Shown one piece after another: positions 1 to 7,804 of a DNA stretch of 41,577 bases. Under the pieces are notes generated by a model. The model saw nothing but the letters and a program-made list of their open reading frames with translations. It made no database searches and had not been told where the DNA came from. Location: positions 1-41,577 of the forward strand of contig JAJPXC010000168.1 in NCBI GenBank assembly GCA_021205635.1, read 5' to 3'. Within the stretch, counting starts at the first letter, position 1; each line of letters opens with the position of its first letter. The stretch is from Bacteroidales bacterium (GTDB taxonomy: Bacteria > Bacteroidota > Bacteroidia > Bacteroidales > Muribaculaceae). The position numbers were made by a program, and so were the translations under genes.

Positions 1-75
1 AAATCAGTCTTAAAAACAACGCTCAAGCCGGTCTGAGCCAAGGGAGTACTTCAGTGGCAGCAAGTTGAGATAACG

Positions 76-465
76 TTGAGAGCGAGGTCGCGGGGATTCC
101 ATATCGTGACCGAAGAGGTGGTGAGGCAGTTGCCGAAGTTGCCGAGCGTGGGATTGCTTAACCTTTTCATCAAGCACACGTCGGCCGCGTTGACTATCAA
201 CGAGAACTACGACCCAGATGTAAGGGAAGATTTGGAATCGATCTTTGACCGTCTGATCCGTGAGTGCGAGCCGTACTACACTCACACGATGGAAGGCCCC
301 GACGATATGCCGAGCCACGCCAAGACAATCCTTGTCGGCCCATCACTCACGATACCAATCACCGACTGCAGGCTCAACCTCGGCACTTGGCAGGGCATCT
401 ACCTATGCGAGTTCCGCAACCACGGTGGCTCACGCCATGTCGTGGCGACAATCACAGGAGATTAA
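76..465 (+). CDS. YjbQ/UPF0047 family protein (secondary thiamine-phosphate synthase type)
   Basis: The protein is a small cytoplasmic single-domain member of the YjbQ (UPF0047) family, some members of which have weak thiamine-phosphate synthase activity. The family signature is clear: SRGFHIVT near the start, HTSAALTINEN with its conserved histidine, GPDDMPSHAK, then LNLGTWQGIYLCEF and a C-terminal GGSRHVVATI. The given start is a TTG. Family-like sequence (QQVEITLRARSRGF) continues upstream in frame to about base 52, and no ATG or GTG is available before an in-frame TGA at 34-36. The true start is therefore unresolved and the annotated protein is probably about 8 residues short. It converges on the metal permease with only a 4-base gap. 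The family call is secure; the physiological role is not. Confidence 0.85.
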   Translation: MRARSRGFHIVTEEVVRQLPKLPSVGLLNLFIKHTSAALTINENYDPDVREDLESIFDRLIRECEPYYTHTMEGPDDMPSHAKTILVGPSLTIPITDCRLNLGTWQGIYLCEFRNHGGSRHVVATITGD

Positions 466-469
466 ATTT

Positions 470-1702
470 TTAGAATGTGACTGAGAAGCCGAGGTCTTCG
501 ATTACTTCACGGATGGCTTCAGGTGTTGTCTTGCCTGTGATTACGGTCTGGCCGGAAGCTAGGTCGACACTCACGGCTTCAACGCCCGGGAGTTTGGCGA
601 GATTTTTCTCGACAATCGCCTTGCAGTGGCCGCACGACATGCCTGTTACAATCACAGAAATTTGATTGGATGTCATTTTATTTCGTTTTTGAGGTTTGTA
701 TCTTAGAATCAGGGCATTGATAAGCAACAGGATCAAGACAATTGAGCAGACGGCTGCGAACCACCCAATTTGCAGATGGCAACAGTTCATACCTTCCGTG
801 AGTGGCATAGTGAACCAGTCGCGAGGCATCAGGTAGTCGATGCACAAGCCTATGCCGAAAGCTCCGATGATTATCACGCTCAGATAAATCGCAGCGGCAC
901 GCTTGCCAAGGGCTTTGCTCACGATAATGATCGACGCGAAGTTGGCAGCGGGCCCAGCCATCAGCAAGACAAAAGCCGCTCCCGGGCTTAGTCCTTTGAG
1001 CATCAGCGACAAAGCGATGGGAATCGAGCCTGTGGAGCAAACATACATTGGCACGGCGACAACCACGACGGCCAACATCGCAAGCAGGGGGTACTCGGCG
1101 AACGCGGTGAAGAACCCGTCGGGGATAAACGCGGTGATGGCCGCGGCTATCACCAAGCCTATAATCAGCCATTTGCCGATGTTTTGGATCATCTCCACGA
1201 AGCCGTAACGCAGTGCGTTAAGAAATCGTGGCCAAAAACCATGCGTCGCGGGAGCGTCGATAGTGTCCACCTCATCGGGTATTTCACATTCGCCATTGGC
1301 ATCTTGCTCGGCTTTATTCACCAACATTCCACCAACAAATGCCGTCGCCAAGGCCGCAACAGGGCGGATTATGGCAAACGCCAGCCCCAACAACGAATAG
1401 GTGGCGGCTATGGAATCTACACCCGTTTGAGGTGTAGCGATCAAGAAGGATGTAGAGGCACCGCGCGAGGCGCCGTTGCGCCGCAACGCCACTGCGGTGG
1501 GTAACACACCGCACGAGCACAGAGGCAACGGCACACCAATCAAAGCGGCCTTGATCACGGCCCACGCCCCAGGTCGCGACAAGTGCTTGCGGTAAAACTC
1601 CCCCGGCACAAAAGCGTAGAGCATTCCCGCTATCAGGAATCCCAACAGCAGATACGGGGCCATTTCGGCCAGCATGTTGATCAACGAATATAGGAAACTC
1701 AT
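470..1702 (-). CDS. SO_0444-type metal permease with C-terminal HMA domain
   Basis: A 410-residue inner-membrane protein with about eight to ten hydrophobic segments, belonging to the ArsP_1/DUF318 permease family. The family hallmark PLPLCSCGVLP places Cys62 and Cys64 in an early membrane segment, and a related CSTGSIP motif occurs in the second half. The last 65 residues form a heavy-metal-associated domain with GMSCGHC (Cys357, Cys360), the usual copper or zinc binding loop. This architecture matches the family annotated as SO_0444 Cu/Zn efflux transporters. It would export a soft metal from the cytoplasm, with the HMA domain delivering or sensing it. Rubredoxin lies 30 bases upstream on the same strand, so the two are probably cotranscribed. 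The metal specificity is inference. Confidence 0.85.
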   Translation of the reverse strand: MSFLYSLINMLAEMAPYLLLGFLIAGMLYAFVPGEFYRKHLSRPGAWAVIKAALIGVPLPLCSCGVLPTAVALRRNGASRGASTSFLIATPQTGVDSIAATYSLLGLAFAIIRPVAALATAFVGGMLVNKAEQDANGECEIPDEVDTIDAPATHGFWPRFLNALRYGFVEMIQNIGKWLIIGLVIAAAITAFIPDGFFTAFAEYPLLAMLAVVVVAVPMYVCSTGSIPIALSLMLKGLSPGAAFVLLMAGPAANFASIIIVSKALGKRAAAIYLSVIIIGAFGIGLCIDYLMPRDWFTMPLTEGMNCCHLQIGWFAAVCSIVLILLLINALILRYKPQKRNKMTSNQISVIVTGMSCGHCKAIVEKNLAKLPGVEAVSVDLASGQTVITGKTTPEAIREVIEDLGFSVTF

Positions 1703-1732
1703 CGCTTTTGTTCAGGGACAGCCAAAATGGGA

Positions 1733-1897
1733 TTATTCCTCCACCGGGGAGAATTGGTCTTTGCCCACGCCGCACAAGGGGCAAACAAATTCGTCGGGTA
1801 GATCCTCAAATGCGGTGCCGGGAGCGATTCCGTTTTCGGGGTCACCTACTTCAGGGTCATATACCCAGTCGCATACATCACATACATACTTTTTCAT
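1733..1897 (-). CDS. Rubredoxin
   Basis: A 54-residue cytoplasmic electron carrier. Translating the minus strand from ATG at 1897 gives [19 protein letters not shown], then [11 protein letters not shown] and [13 protein letters not shown]. The two knuckles CxxC (Cys6, Cys9) and CxxC (Cys39, Cys42) that hold the single iron are intact, as are the conserved YDPxxGDP and aromatic core residues. Length is exactly that of classical rubredoxins. It sits 30 bases upstream of the HMA-tailed permease in the same direction, suggesting an operon. In anaerobes rubredoxin often feeds electrons to rubrerythrin or superoxide reductase; neither is in the window, so its partner is unknown. Confidence 0.95.
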   Translation of the reverse strand: MKKYVCDVCDWVYDPEVGDPENGIAPGTAFEDLPDEFVCPLCGVGKDQFSPVEE

Positions 1898-2395
1898 CTT
1901 AATTCTTGTTTAAGTGGTTGAAATTATGGTTGGAAATTGTCTCTAAATTCGGAAGAAAAAAAAGCCGAAAAAACTCAGACATTGCATCAATTCGAGCTGC
2001 ACCCCTCCGTGGGTGTAACCTATGTCGTAATGCGGAAGCGTTTTTCGGTATTCCATATTCGCGAAATTACTCATAATTTCCGACAAGCGATGGTAAATTT
2101 TGGTTCAAGTTAGCTTGAGAGCAAAATCCATCTTTCGGGAAATGGGTTTTTATTGGCATGGTCAGCGAATCCCAACGTGATAATCAGCCACTTAAGAGTA
2201 TCCTGCAATTTGACCCATTGACGCGAGCCTATGTCAAAACATCCTGCAATTTGACCCATACGCCAAATTTTCGTGAAACGGTGCCTACAAGGGACAGGGG
2301 GGGCAAATGTTTTGTACAATGGGGCAAGGGGGTGTGAGGGATTTGGGCGATATTTGCGGTGAATTAATGATTTAGCACAAATTCCTGTTTAGACC
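1898..2395. other. Gene-free stretch between rubredoxin and the sugar kinase
   Basis: About 500 bases with no convincing gene on either strand. The left part must carry the rubredoxin promoter, but I see no clean TAnnTTTG box. The centre holds a 19-base direct repeat (2200-2218 and 2241-2259). The right part has a near-match to the -7 box, GATATTTG at 2349-2356, which could serve the kinase. A short minus-strand open frame at 2110-2319 has no recognisable features and is probably chance. Confidence 0.5.
2200..2259. repeat. 19-bp direct repeat, two copies 41 bp apart
   Basis: The 19-mer ATCCTGCAATTTGACCCAT occurs at 2200-2218 and again at 2241-2259, exactly repeated. Multiple short direct copies near an end are typical of IS21-family termini, so this could be a decayed insertion-sequence end, but no transposase remnant is visible. 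A regulatory role for the downstream kinase is the alternative. Confidence 0.6.
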
Positions 2396-3526
2396 ATGGA
2401 CACTTTAGCCGAAAAACGGATTGAGGGGTTGCTCTCAATCGTCAACAATTTTGAGATCGAGGGACAAGTGACGAGGGTGATGCCCTTGGGCGAGGGTTTT
2501 ATCAACGATACGTTTGTCGCTCTCACCGAGGGCGACTCGCCCGACTATATCCTGCAACGGAAGAACAGCGAGGTGTTTCCCGACGTGCCGGCGATGATGG
2601 ACAACATCTACCGTGTGACGGCCCACATTCGCCAGCGTGTCATCGCAGATGAAGGCGACCCCAAGCGCGAGGTGATGACGGTAATTCCCACCAATGATGG
2701 TCAGCTTTACTACCTAAAGGATGGCGATTATTGGACCATGACCCTCTATATCGCCGACACTATCGCTTATTCCAAAGCCAACTCGCCTGAACTTGCTCGA
2801 AAAGGTGGACGGGGGATCGGGCGTTTCCAATCGCAGCTGGCCGACTTCACAGAGCCATTGGCCGAGACAATCCAGGGCTTCCACAATGTCCGCTATCGCT
2901 TTAAGCAATGGGATGAGTGTATAGAAAGGGATACGGCAGGTCGCGTGAAGGACCTGAAAGAGGAGATCGAAATTGTGGAGAGCCACCGAAAGGAGATGCT
3001 CGATTTCTGGAGCCTTGTTGAGAGGGGCGAGATCCCGGCCCGCGTCACCCACAACGACACGAAGATCAACAACATCTTGTTTGACAAGCAGGGCGAGGTG
3101 CTCTGCGCCATCGACCTCGACACGGTGATGACCTCGACGTCGCTCAACGATTTCGGCGATGCTATCCGCTCGTATTGCAACACGGGAGAGGAGGACGACC
3201 GCGACCTGAAGCGTGTAGGCCTGTCGTTGGAGATGTTCGAGGCGTACACCGACGGCTATCTCTCGGAGCGAGCAAATGAGTTGACCCGCACTGAGTTGGA
3301 CTGGTTGGCCTTCTCGGCGCTCTATATCACTTTCGAGCAGGTGATGCGCTTTCTGATGGATTATATCGACGGCGACAAGTACTACAAGATTAAGTGGGTT
3401 GACCACAACCTTGTGCGCACCCATGCCCAGATGCGCTTGCTTGAGGACCTGGAGGAGAAGTACGGCCAGATGAAAAAAGTGGTTGCCGAGGTGGCCCAGC
3501 GCTACCTCTCAACCGCCTGCGCTTAA
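2396..3526 (+). CDS. NahK-like N-acetylhexosamine/sugar kinase (APH fold)
   Basis: A 376-residue cytoplasmic kinase of the aminoglycoside-phosphotransferase/choline-kinase fold. An N-terminal nucleotide-binding loop (LGEGFINDTF, about 31-40) precedes YILQRKNSEVFPD. The Brenner-type catalytic motif is THNDTKINN (Asp221 as base), and IDLDTV (Asp240, Asp242) is the metal site, followed by NDFGDAIRS. This set resembles N-acetylhexosamine 1-kinase (NahK/LnpB), which phosphorylates GlcNAc or GalNAc at C1 in galacto- or lacto-N-biose use, and related Bacteroidetes sugar kinases. Its last 18 bases overlap the end of the convergent carbohydrate-binding gene. It lies just beyond the end of the PUL, so it may act on a sugar released by that locus, but this is inference. 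The exact substrate is not readable from sequence. Confidence 0.75.
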   Translation: MDTLAEKRIEGLLSIVNNFEIEGQVTRVMPLGEGFINDTFVALTEGDSPDYILQRKNSEVFPDVPAMMDNIYRVTAHIRQRVIADEGDPKREVMTVIPTNDGQLYYLKDGDYWTMTLYIADTIAYSKANSPELARKGGRGIGRFQSQLADFTEPLAETIQGFHNVRYRFKQWDECIERDTAGRVKDLKEEIEIVESHRKEMLDFWSLVERGEIPARVTHNDTKINNILFDKQGEVLCAIDLDTVMTSTSLNDFGDAIRSYCNTGEEDDRDLKRVGLSLEMFEAYTDGYLSERANELTRTELDWLAFSALYITFEQVMRFLMDYIDGDKYYKIKWVDHNLVRTHAQMRLLEDLEEKYGQMKKVVAEVAQRYLSTACA

Positions 3527-4135
3527 TAATTTTATATTTCCAAACCACACGGGGCAGTGAAAGTTCGGCCTCTGCTCCACAATGGGGCTCCATGACAAGA
3601 AGTGGGGCTCCTTTGTTTTGTCGCCGCATTTGTAGAAGTTACCTCGGAGTTCGATTTCGTCAGCTTGTGAATCTACACTTAACAAGTCGAGGGGGAGCTG
3701 AATGGTGATCGTCCATCGGTTCTTTTCCATCACGGGGCAACGGGTTAAACGGGACAACTGCTCGGGGGTGAAGAACTCGACACCCTCATTTTTGCCGATG
3801 CGTGACGATGCCACGCAGGCGCCGCGGGAATTGAACTCGAAGTTGAAGTATCGCTCTTGCCCGGGTATTTGAAGGAACATCTCCACGCAGCTGTCCTCCC
3901 ACACGGGGCCGAGATCCTGCTTGACTACGGCGCGTGGAGCGCTCTCCTGGATGGTGAACTTTACCAGAAGCGAGCCGTTGAAATGTCCGATTTGGAACGT
4001 GGTTTCCGGACCACCAGGGAACTCTACCCAATTCACGTGGTCCACTCGATGAATCGGGGCTTGGTCAATTGCTGAGGGCGAGGAGATTGGCTCCACGGTC
4101 AGCGATTTGTGTTGTATGGAATAATTGTGCATCAT
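3509..4135 (-). CDS. Carbohydrate-binding family 9-like protein
   Basis: A 208-residue protein without a signal peptide, beginning MMHNYSIQHKSLTV. It has the layout of CBM9-like domains of Bacteroidetes: an early NWVEFPGGPETTFQIGHFNGSLLVKF strand set, the motif VWEDSCVEMFLQ with conserved acidic residues, YFNFEFNSRG, WTITIQLPLDLL, and RGNFYKCGDKTKEPHFLSWSPI near the end. Related proteins bind sugars and are often annotated as hypothetical or CBM9-like. The open frame extends to 4231, but that extension runs through the PUL terminator and the promoter, so I start at the ATG pair at 4130-4135. A TAnnTTTG box ends only 7 bases upstream. The absence of a signal peptide suggests cytoplasmic action. 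The family is probable; the function is unknown. Confidence 0.7.
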   Translation of the reverse strand: MMHNYSIQHKSLTVEPISSPSAIDQAPIHRVDHVNWVEFPGGPETTFQIGHFNGSLLVKFTIQESAPRAVVKQDLGPVWEDSCVEMFLQIPGQERYFNFEFNSRGACVASSRIGKNEGVEFFTPEQLSRLTRCPVMEKNRWTITIQLPLDLLSVDSQADEIELRGNFYKCGDKTKEPHFLSWSPIVEQRPNFHCPVWFGNIKLLSAGG

Positions 4136-4142
4136 TGTGATG

Positions 4143-4172
4143 CAAAGGTACGGAAAAGTTTTTGAATGGCAA
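4143..4172 (-). promoter_or_regulatory. Bacteroidetes-type promoter for the CBM9-like gene
   Basis: On the minus strand a TTG (bases 4172-4170) is followed after 19 bases by TACCTTTG (4150-4143), a perfect TAnnTTTG -7 box. The ATG lies 7 bases further on, so transcription would begin at or next to the start codon. Confidence 0.7.
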
Positions 4173-4183
4173 GGGGTTGGGGT

Positions 4184-4227
4184 AAAAAGTACGGAGCACG
4201 GTTCTTGTAGCAATCCGTGCTCCGCAC
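4184..4227 (-). terminator. Rho-independent terminator at the end of the PUL operon
   Basis: Two 13-base arms (4215-4227 and 4189-4201) pair with a single G-U mismatch around a 13-base loop. On the minus strand they are followed by five T residues (4188-4184). It lies about 25 bases past the stop of the last PUL gene. Confidence 0.85.
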
Positions 4228-4251
4228 TCAATAAGAGGCGCTCTGCGCGCT

Positions 4252-6546
4252 TTAGGGGATGAGGATCTTTTTGCCGTGCATGATGTAGATGCCGGCGGGT
4301 AGATGGTCGCGGGTGAGTTCATCGGCCACTCTTACGCCCGAGAGGGTGTAAACGCCCGTGTAGTCGGGGTAGGAATTGGTGGTGGTGAACGCCGTTGAAG
4401 TAGTGTCACCCGAGGTGGCTTGGCTCACCAATGAAACCTTGGTAATGGTGACGTTGAAGCCAGTGAGGACGCAGCCTGTGGATTGCAACTGAGCGAGCAA
4501 CGAGGCTGTGAGAGTGATTGAGAGTGAAGTTGCGTCGGAATCAAGACCATTGCTGTTGGCCACATAGCAAGTGGTAATCGAGGGATCCCAAAGTTGCACG
4601 GTTGCCCAGCCATCAGCTTTCGTGAAGTCGATAACCAGTTGGTCGCCCACTGAGGCGTTTTTGAAGAACGAGGCCTCGATGACTGGGGGGGCGTCGGTAG
4701 TGGACCAACTCGAGTCGTAGGTGCAGGAGCCTGTCCAAAGCACGTCATTGGAATACTTGATCAGGTCAACACGGGTAACGGTAGCGTTGGCGCCAGTGAG
4801 GTAGCAGCCATTGGCCTGAAGATTTGCTAAGAGCGTGGCATCCAACTCAAACTCGGCGTAGCTATCGCTGCTTGACAATCCCGACGAGGTGGCGTAGGCG
4901 CTCTTCCAATCGGGGGCGTAGAGTTGACAAACCGGGTCTCCGCCGCCGTATTGCGTGAAGTAAATCTGCAACTTGTCGCCCACGGAGCATGTGGTGAAAT
5001 AACTTGCGGCGAGAAAACGTGCGTCGGCGTCGGTTGTGGTCGACCACGAGGAATCGAACGTCACCGATCCAGTCCAGATGGTGTTGGCGTTGCTGTCGTC
5101 GATGGTGTAATCATCATTGTTGTCGGCGCCTGAACCGTCGGAGGTGAGGGTGACGTCGGCAAGATAGTTCATGCCGAGCGACTCGTTCCACACGTCGGTG
5201 TTGGCCATACGGATGGCGTACTCCGAGCGGGAGGCAAGGGATGACGACTCGTCGGGGAGCCATAGGTAGATGTGGTAGGAGCCTGTGGGCATCGCGCTGT
5301 CGAGAGTGATGGTGGAGGTCACTGTAGAGATATATCCGGCTGTCCATCGGCGGGGATCGGTGTCGAGGGTGTACTCGTAGCGTTGCGACGTGTTGGAGGT
5401 ATTGATCATCACAAGCTTCACGGGACGTGGATTGTAAGGCGTGGCCCAGCCGTGGTTGTTGACCTTGAACACGATCTTGAACGCTTTGCCCGCAGCCGCA
5501 TCGGAGGTGTAGGTGGCACCCTCGAGGGCGAAACGGTAGCCTAATAGGCGTCGGATCGTGTAGAGGAACCCGATGTTGTCCCAGTAGGAGATGATGCTTG
5601 TGTGATAATCCTCGTTGAGATAACTCCAGTGGAACGCCGAGAAGTCGGCCAGAGCGTTGGCCTGGGAGGTGTACTCGTTGGTTTCGGTGCAGGTTTCACC
5701 TCCCATGGGGAGGTAGCGGGTTTCGTAGGAGAGGTATTGGCGCATATCGGTGTACGACGAGCCACCGAAGGCGGCATTGTAGGTGCCGTAATCGTCGGCA
5801 GCGGCCAGGAAGCAATCGTTGTGGAAACCCAGGCGACTGATGTCGGAACCTGAGAAGGCATCCGAGAAGGAGAGGGTATCGGCAACGGTCTTTTGAAGAA
5901 CGCCGAGTTTGGCAGCTGGGTAGCGCACCGACACGCATCGATTCGATGGCATGGCGTCGAGCAATTTTGCGGCCAAAGCGCGGCGCGAGGAATAATCGTC
6001 ATACGTCGAAGGTTCAAAGCCGAAATTGTCGGTATAATACCATTCGCCCCAAGCCCCGATAAAACCGGCTTCGAGCAATGCGATCACATCGTAATACTCT
6101 TGAAGGATGGGCTTCAGCTGAGCGATATGGGCGTGGGTATTGGCGATCGAGGCGTCGCGAGGGGAGGCATATTGGTCGTAGGAGTAGCAGAAGCGTACAA
6201 CGGCTTTGATGCCACCTGTGCGAAGCAACGCGAGGTTGCCTTTAATCACCTCCAAAAAGCTATCGGAGATGGCCGAACTGTTGACGAAATCGTCCAAGCG
6301 GAAGCACACGAACGCCAGCGAGATTCCATTGTCGCGCCAAGTGGACATACTTGACGTGGAGAATGGGTATTTGTTACTCGGCGACACCTCGATGTGGTGG
6401 AAAATGCCACGCTCGGGGTTGGGGAAGTTCTCGTCAGAATAGGAGAACGTCACCGATTGTGTTTCAGCATGGACAGGTAAGCCAGCGGTCGCCCCCAATA
6501 GGGCAACCGTGACTATGATCAAGGATTTATATAAGGATGAGCACAT
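4252..6546 (-). CDS. Secreted DUF4874/DUF4832 protein with two beta-sandwich modules
   Basis: A 764-residue exported protein. Residues 1-27 are a signal peptide (cleavage after GLPVHA). Residues about 38-215 match DUF4874 (start NPERGIFHHIEV) and about 225-450 DUF4832, a pair of unknown activity whose fold is probably a TIM-like barrel. Conserved acidic positions shared with the 455-residue paralogue are Glu159 (ALLEAGF), Glu168 (WGEWYY), Asp244 (FHNDCFLA) and Glu284 (MGGETC). An acidic linker (DGSGADNNDDY) leads to two tandem modules of about 110 residues, each starting WTGS and ending LxxLQxxGCxLTG. The final 32 residues (YTLSGVRVA to GKKILIP) form a short C-terminal sorting-like tail. The start codon overlaps the upstream stop by one base. 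It is likely a glycan-active enzyme of the PUL; enzymatic activity is inferred, not shown. Confidence 0.8.
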   Translation of the reverse strand: MCSSLYKSLIIVTVALLGATAGLPVHAETQSVTFSYSDENFPNPERGIFHHIEVSPSNKYPFSTSSMSTWRDNGISLAFVCFRLDDFVNSSAISDSFLEVIKGNLALLRTGGIKAVVRFCYSYDQYASPRDASIANTHAHIAQLKPILQEYYDVIALLEAGFIGAWGEWYYTDNFGFEPSTYDDYSSRRALAAKLLDAMPSNRCVSVRYPAAKLGVLQKTVADTLSFSDAFSGSDISRLGFHNDCFLAAADDYGTYNAAFGGSSYTDMRQYLSYETRYLPMGGETCTETNEYTSQANALADFSAFHWSYLNEDYHTSIISYWDNIGFLYTIRRLLGYRFALEGATYTSDAAAGKAFKIVFKVNNHGWATPYNPRPVKLVMINTSNTSQRYEYTLDTDPRRWTAGYISTVTSTITLDSAMPTGSYHIYLWLPDESSSLASRSEYAIRMANTDVWNESLGMNYLADVTLTSDGSGADNNDDYTIDDSNANTIWTGSVTFDSSWSTTTDADARFLAASYFTTCSVGDKLQIYFTQYGGGDPVCQLYAPDWKSAYATSSGLSSSDSYAEFELDATLLANLQANGCYLTGANATVTRVDLIKYSNDVLWTGSCTYDSSWSTTDAPPVIEASFFKNASVGDQLVIDFTKADGWATVQLWDPSITTCYVANSNGLDSDATSLSITLTASLLAQLQSTGCVLTGFNVTITKVSLVSQATSGDTTSTAFTTTNSYPDYTGVYTLSGVRVADELTRDHLPAGIYIMHGKKILIP

Positions 6547-7772
6547 TACTTCACAAGGTATTTCTTACCACCACTGATGTAGATGCCGGGGGCGAGCGGA
6601 GCGTCCATGGAGTCGGCCACGCGCACGCCAAGCAGATTGTACACAGCGCTATCTTTTACAACGGGAGCAACCGTGATGGAGTCAACGATGCCGAAGGTGC
6701 CCGAGAGAGTCACTTTCTTCAAAGTGTAGTCGTGTCCGGTGAGCACAAGGCCATTCTCCTTGAGCGTGGTGGCGGCATCGGCGTTAACGGCGAAGGCAAC
6801 GAAGCCCGAGCCGTCGGCAACCGAGATGTAGTTGCCCCACTCGGTGTCGGCCGGCAACTCCTCCCACCCGGTGGAGAGGTTTTGCTTCAGGCAGATCTGG
6901 GCCTCGTTGGAGGCGTCCTCGTAGGTGATGTAAAGGTACTGGCCAGCGGCGATAGTGGCAAACTTGCTGGCCTCGATGGTGATGTAATTCCAGCTGCCCA
7001 TGTCGGTGGTGCCTGCCCATACGATGGTCTCCTCATCGTCGCCTTTGCCCGAGCCGTCGCCCTCGAGAGCGATCTTGGTGAGGATAAAGTTGTCGCCAGT
7101 GATGTTGATGCCGTTGGAGATAAGCTCGGCGCGCAGCTCGGCGGTGAGGTTAAAGGATACCTGGGTGGTCTCGGGAGAAAGCTCGGTTTGGCCGAAGGAA
7201 GAGGTTTTCCAGTTGGCGTTGTCGATTTGGATACAGCTCCAAGCCTCGGTGTTGATCATCGAACAGTAGAACACGAGGTTTTGGCCAACTTGGGCGGTTG
7301 AGAAATCGCTGCCAAGGATGCGCACGGCGGGAGTTGCGGTCCAATTTTGACAAACGCACTCGCCTTCCCAGATTACGCCGTCATACTCCGATAGCTCGAT
7401 CTGAGTTACGATATAGCCTGTGCCAGCGAGGGTGCAGCCGGTCGACTGGAGGTTGGCTAGGAGTGTGTCGTCGAAGGTGAAGGTAACCGAGGTGGTGGCG
7501 GAGGTGATTTGGCCAGAATTGGCGTAGGATGTGGTTATATCGGGGTCGTAAAGCTCACACTGGTGCCACGACTGGGGATCGGCGGCGTTGTTGGTGAGGG
7601 TGAGAATCAGTTTGTCGCCCACCTGGGAGTTTTCAAACACGCTGGCTTGGAACGTGGGGCGCTCATCGGTGGTGGTCCAATCGGCGAAAGTGCAGGTACC
7701 AGTCCACAGTACAGTGGCATTAGAGGTTGCGATGGCGGCGGCCATCAACGCGAGGGTAAAAAAGCGTTTCAT
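6546..7772 (-). CDS. Secreted protein of three tandem beta-sandwich (CBM-like) modules
   Basis: A 408-residue protein consisting only of a signal peptide (1-19, ending ATSNA), three modules at about 21-130, 133-250 and 257-370, and a C-terminal tail (YNLLGVRVA to GKKYLVK). Each module begins with (V/I)(L/I)W.G, has a W.....I..S.F....G..L core, and closes with L..NG..(I/L)TG....LTKI.L. The same module appears twice in the 764-residue neighbour and in divergent form in the 1232-residue protein. This pattern suggests a jelly-roll carbohydrate-binding module, but no known CBM family is recognised. The stop shares one base with the next ATG (TAATG), implying translational coupling. The gene is 32 bases from the upstream 455-residue gene. 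Confidence 0.75.
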   Translation of the reverse strand: MKRFFTLALMAAAIATSNATVLWTGTCTFADWTTTDERPTFQASVFENSQVGDKLILTLTNNAADPQSWHQCELYDPDITTSYANSGQITSATTSVTFTFDDTLLANLQSTGCTLAGTGYIVTQIELSEYDGVIWEGECVCQNWTATPAVRILGSDFSTAQVGQNLVFYCSMINTEAWSCIQIDNANWKTSSFGQTELSPETTQVSFNLTAELRAELISNGINITGDNFILTKIALEGDGSGKGDDEETIVWAGTTDMGSWNYITIEASKFATIAAGQYLYITYEDASNEAQICLKQNLSTGWEELPADTEWGNYISVADGSGFVAFAVNADAATTLKENGLVLTGHDYTLKKVTLSGTFGIVDSITVAPVVKDSAVYNLLGVRVADSMDAPLAPGIYISGGKKYLVK

Positions 7773-7804
7773 AATTGTATGGTTTAAAATGGTTTATGGA
7801 ATGA

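Noticed and set aside
4136..4231. N-terminal extension of the CBM9-like protein to 4231
   Set aside because: This stretch contains the PUL terminator and the gene's own promoter.
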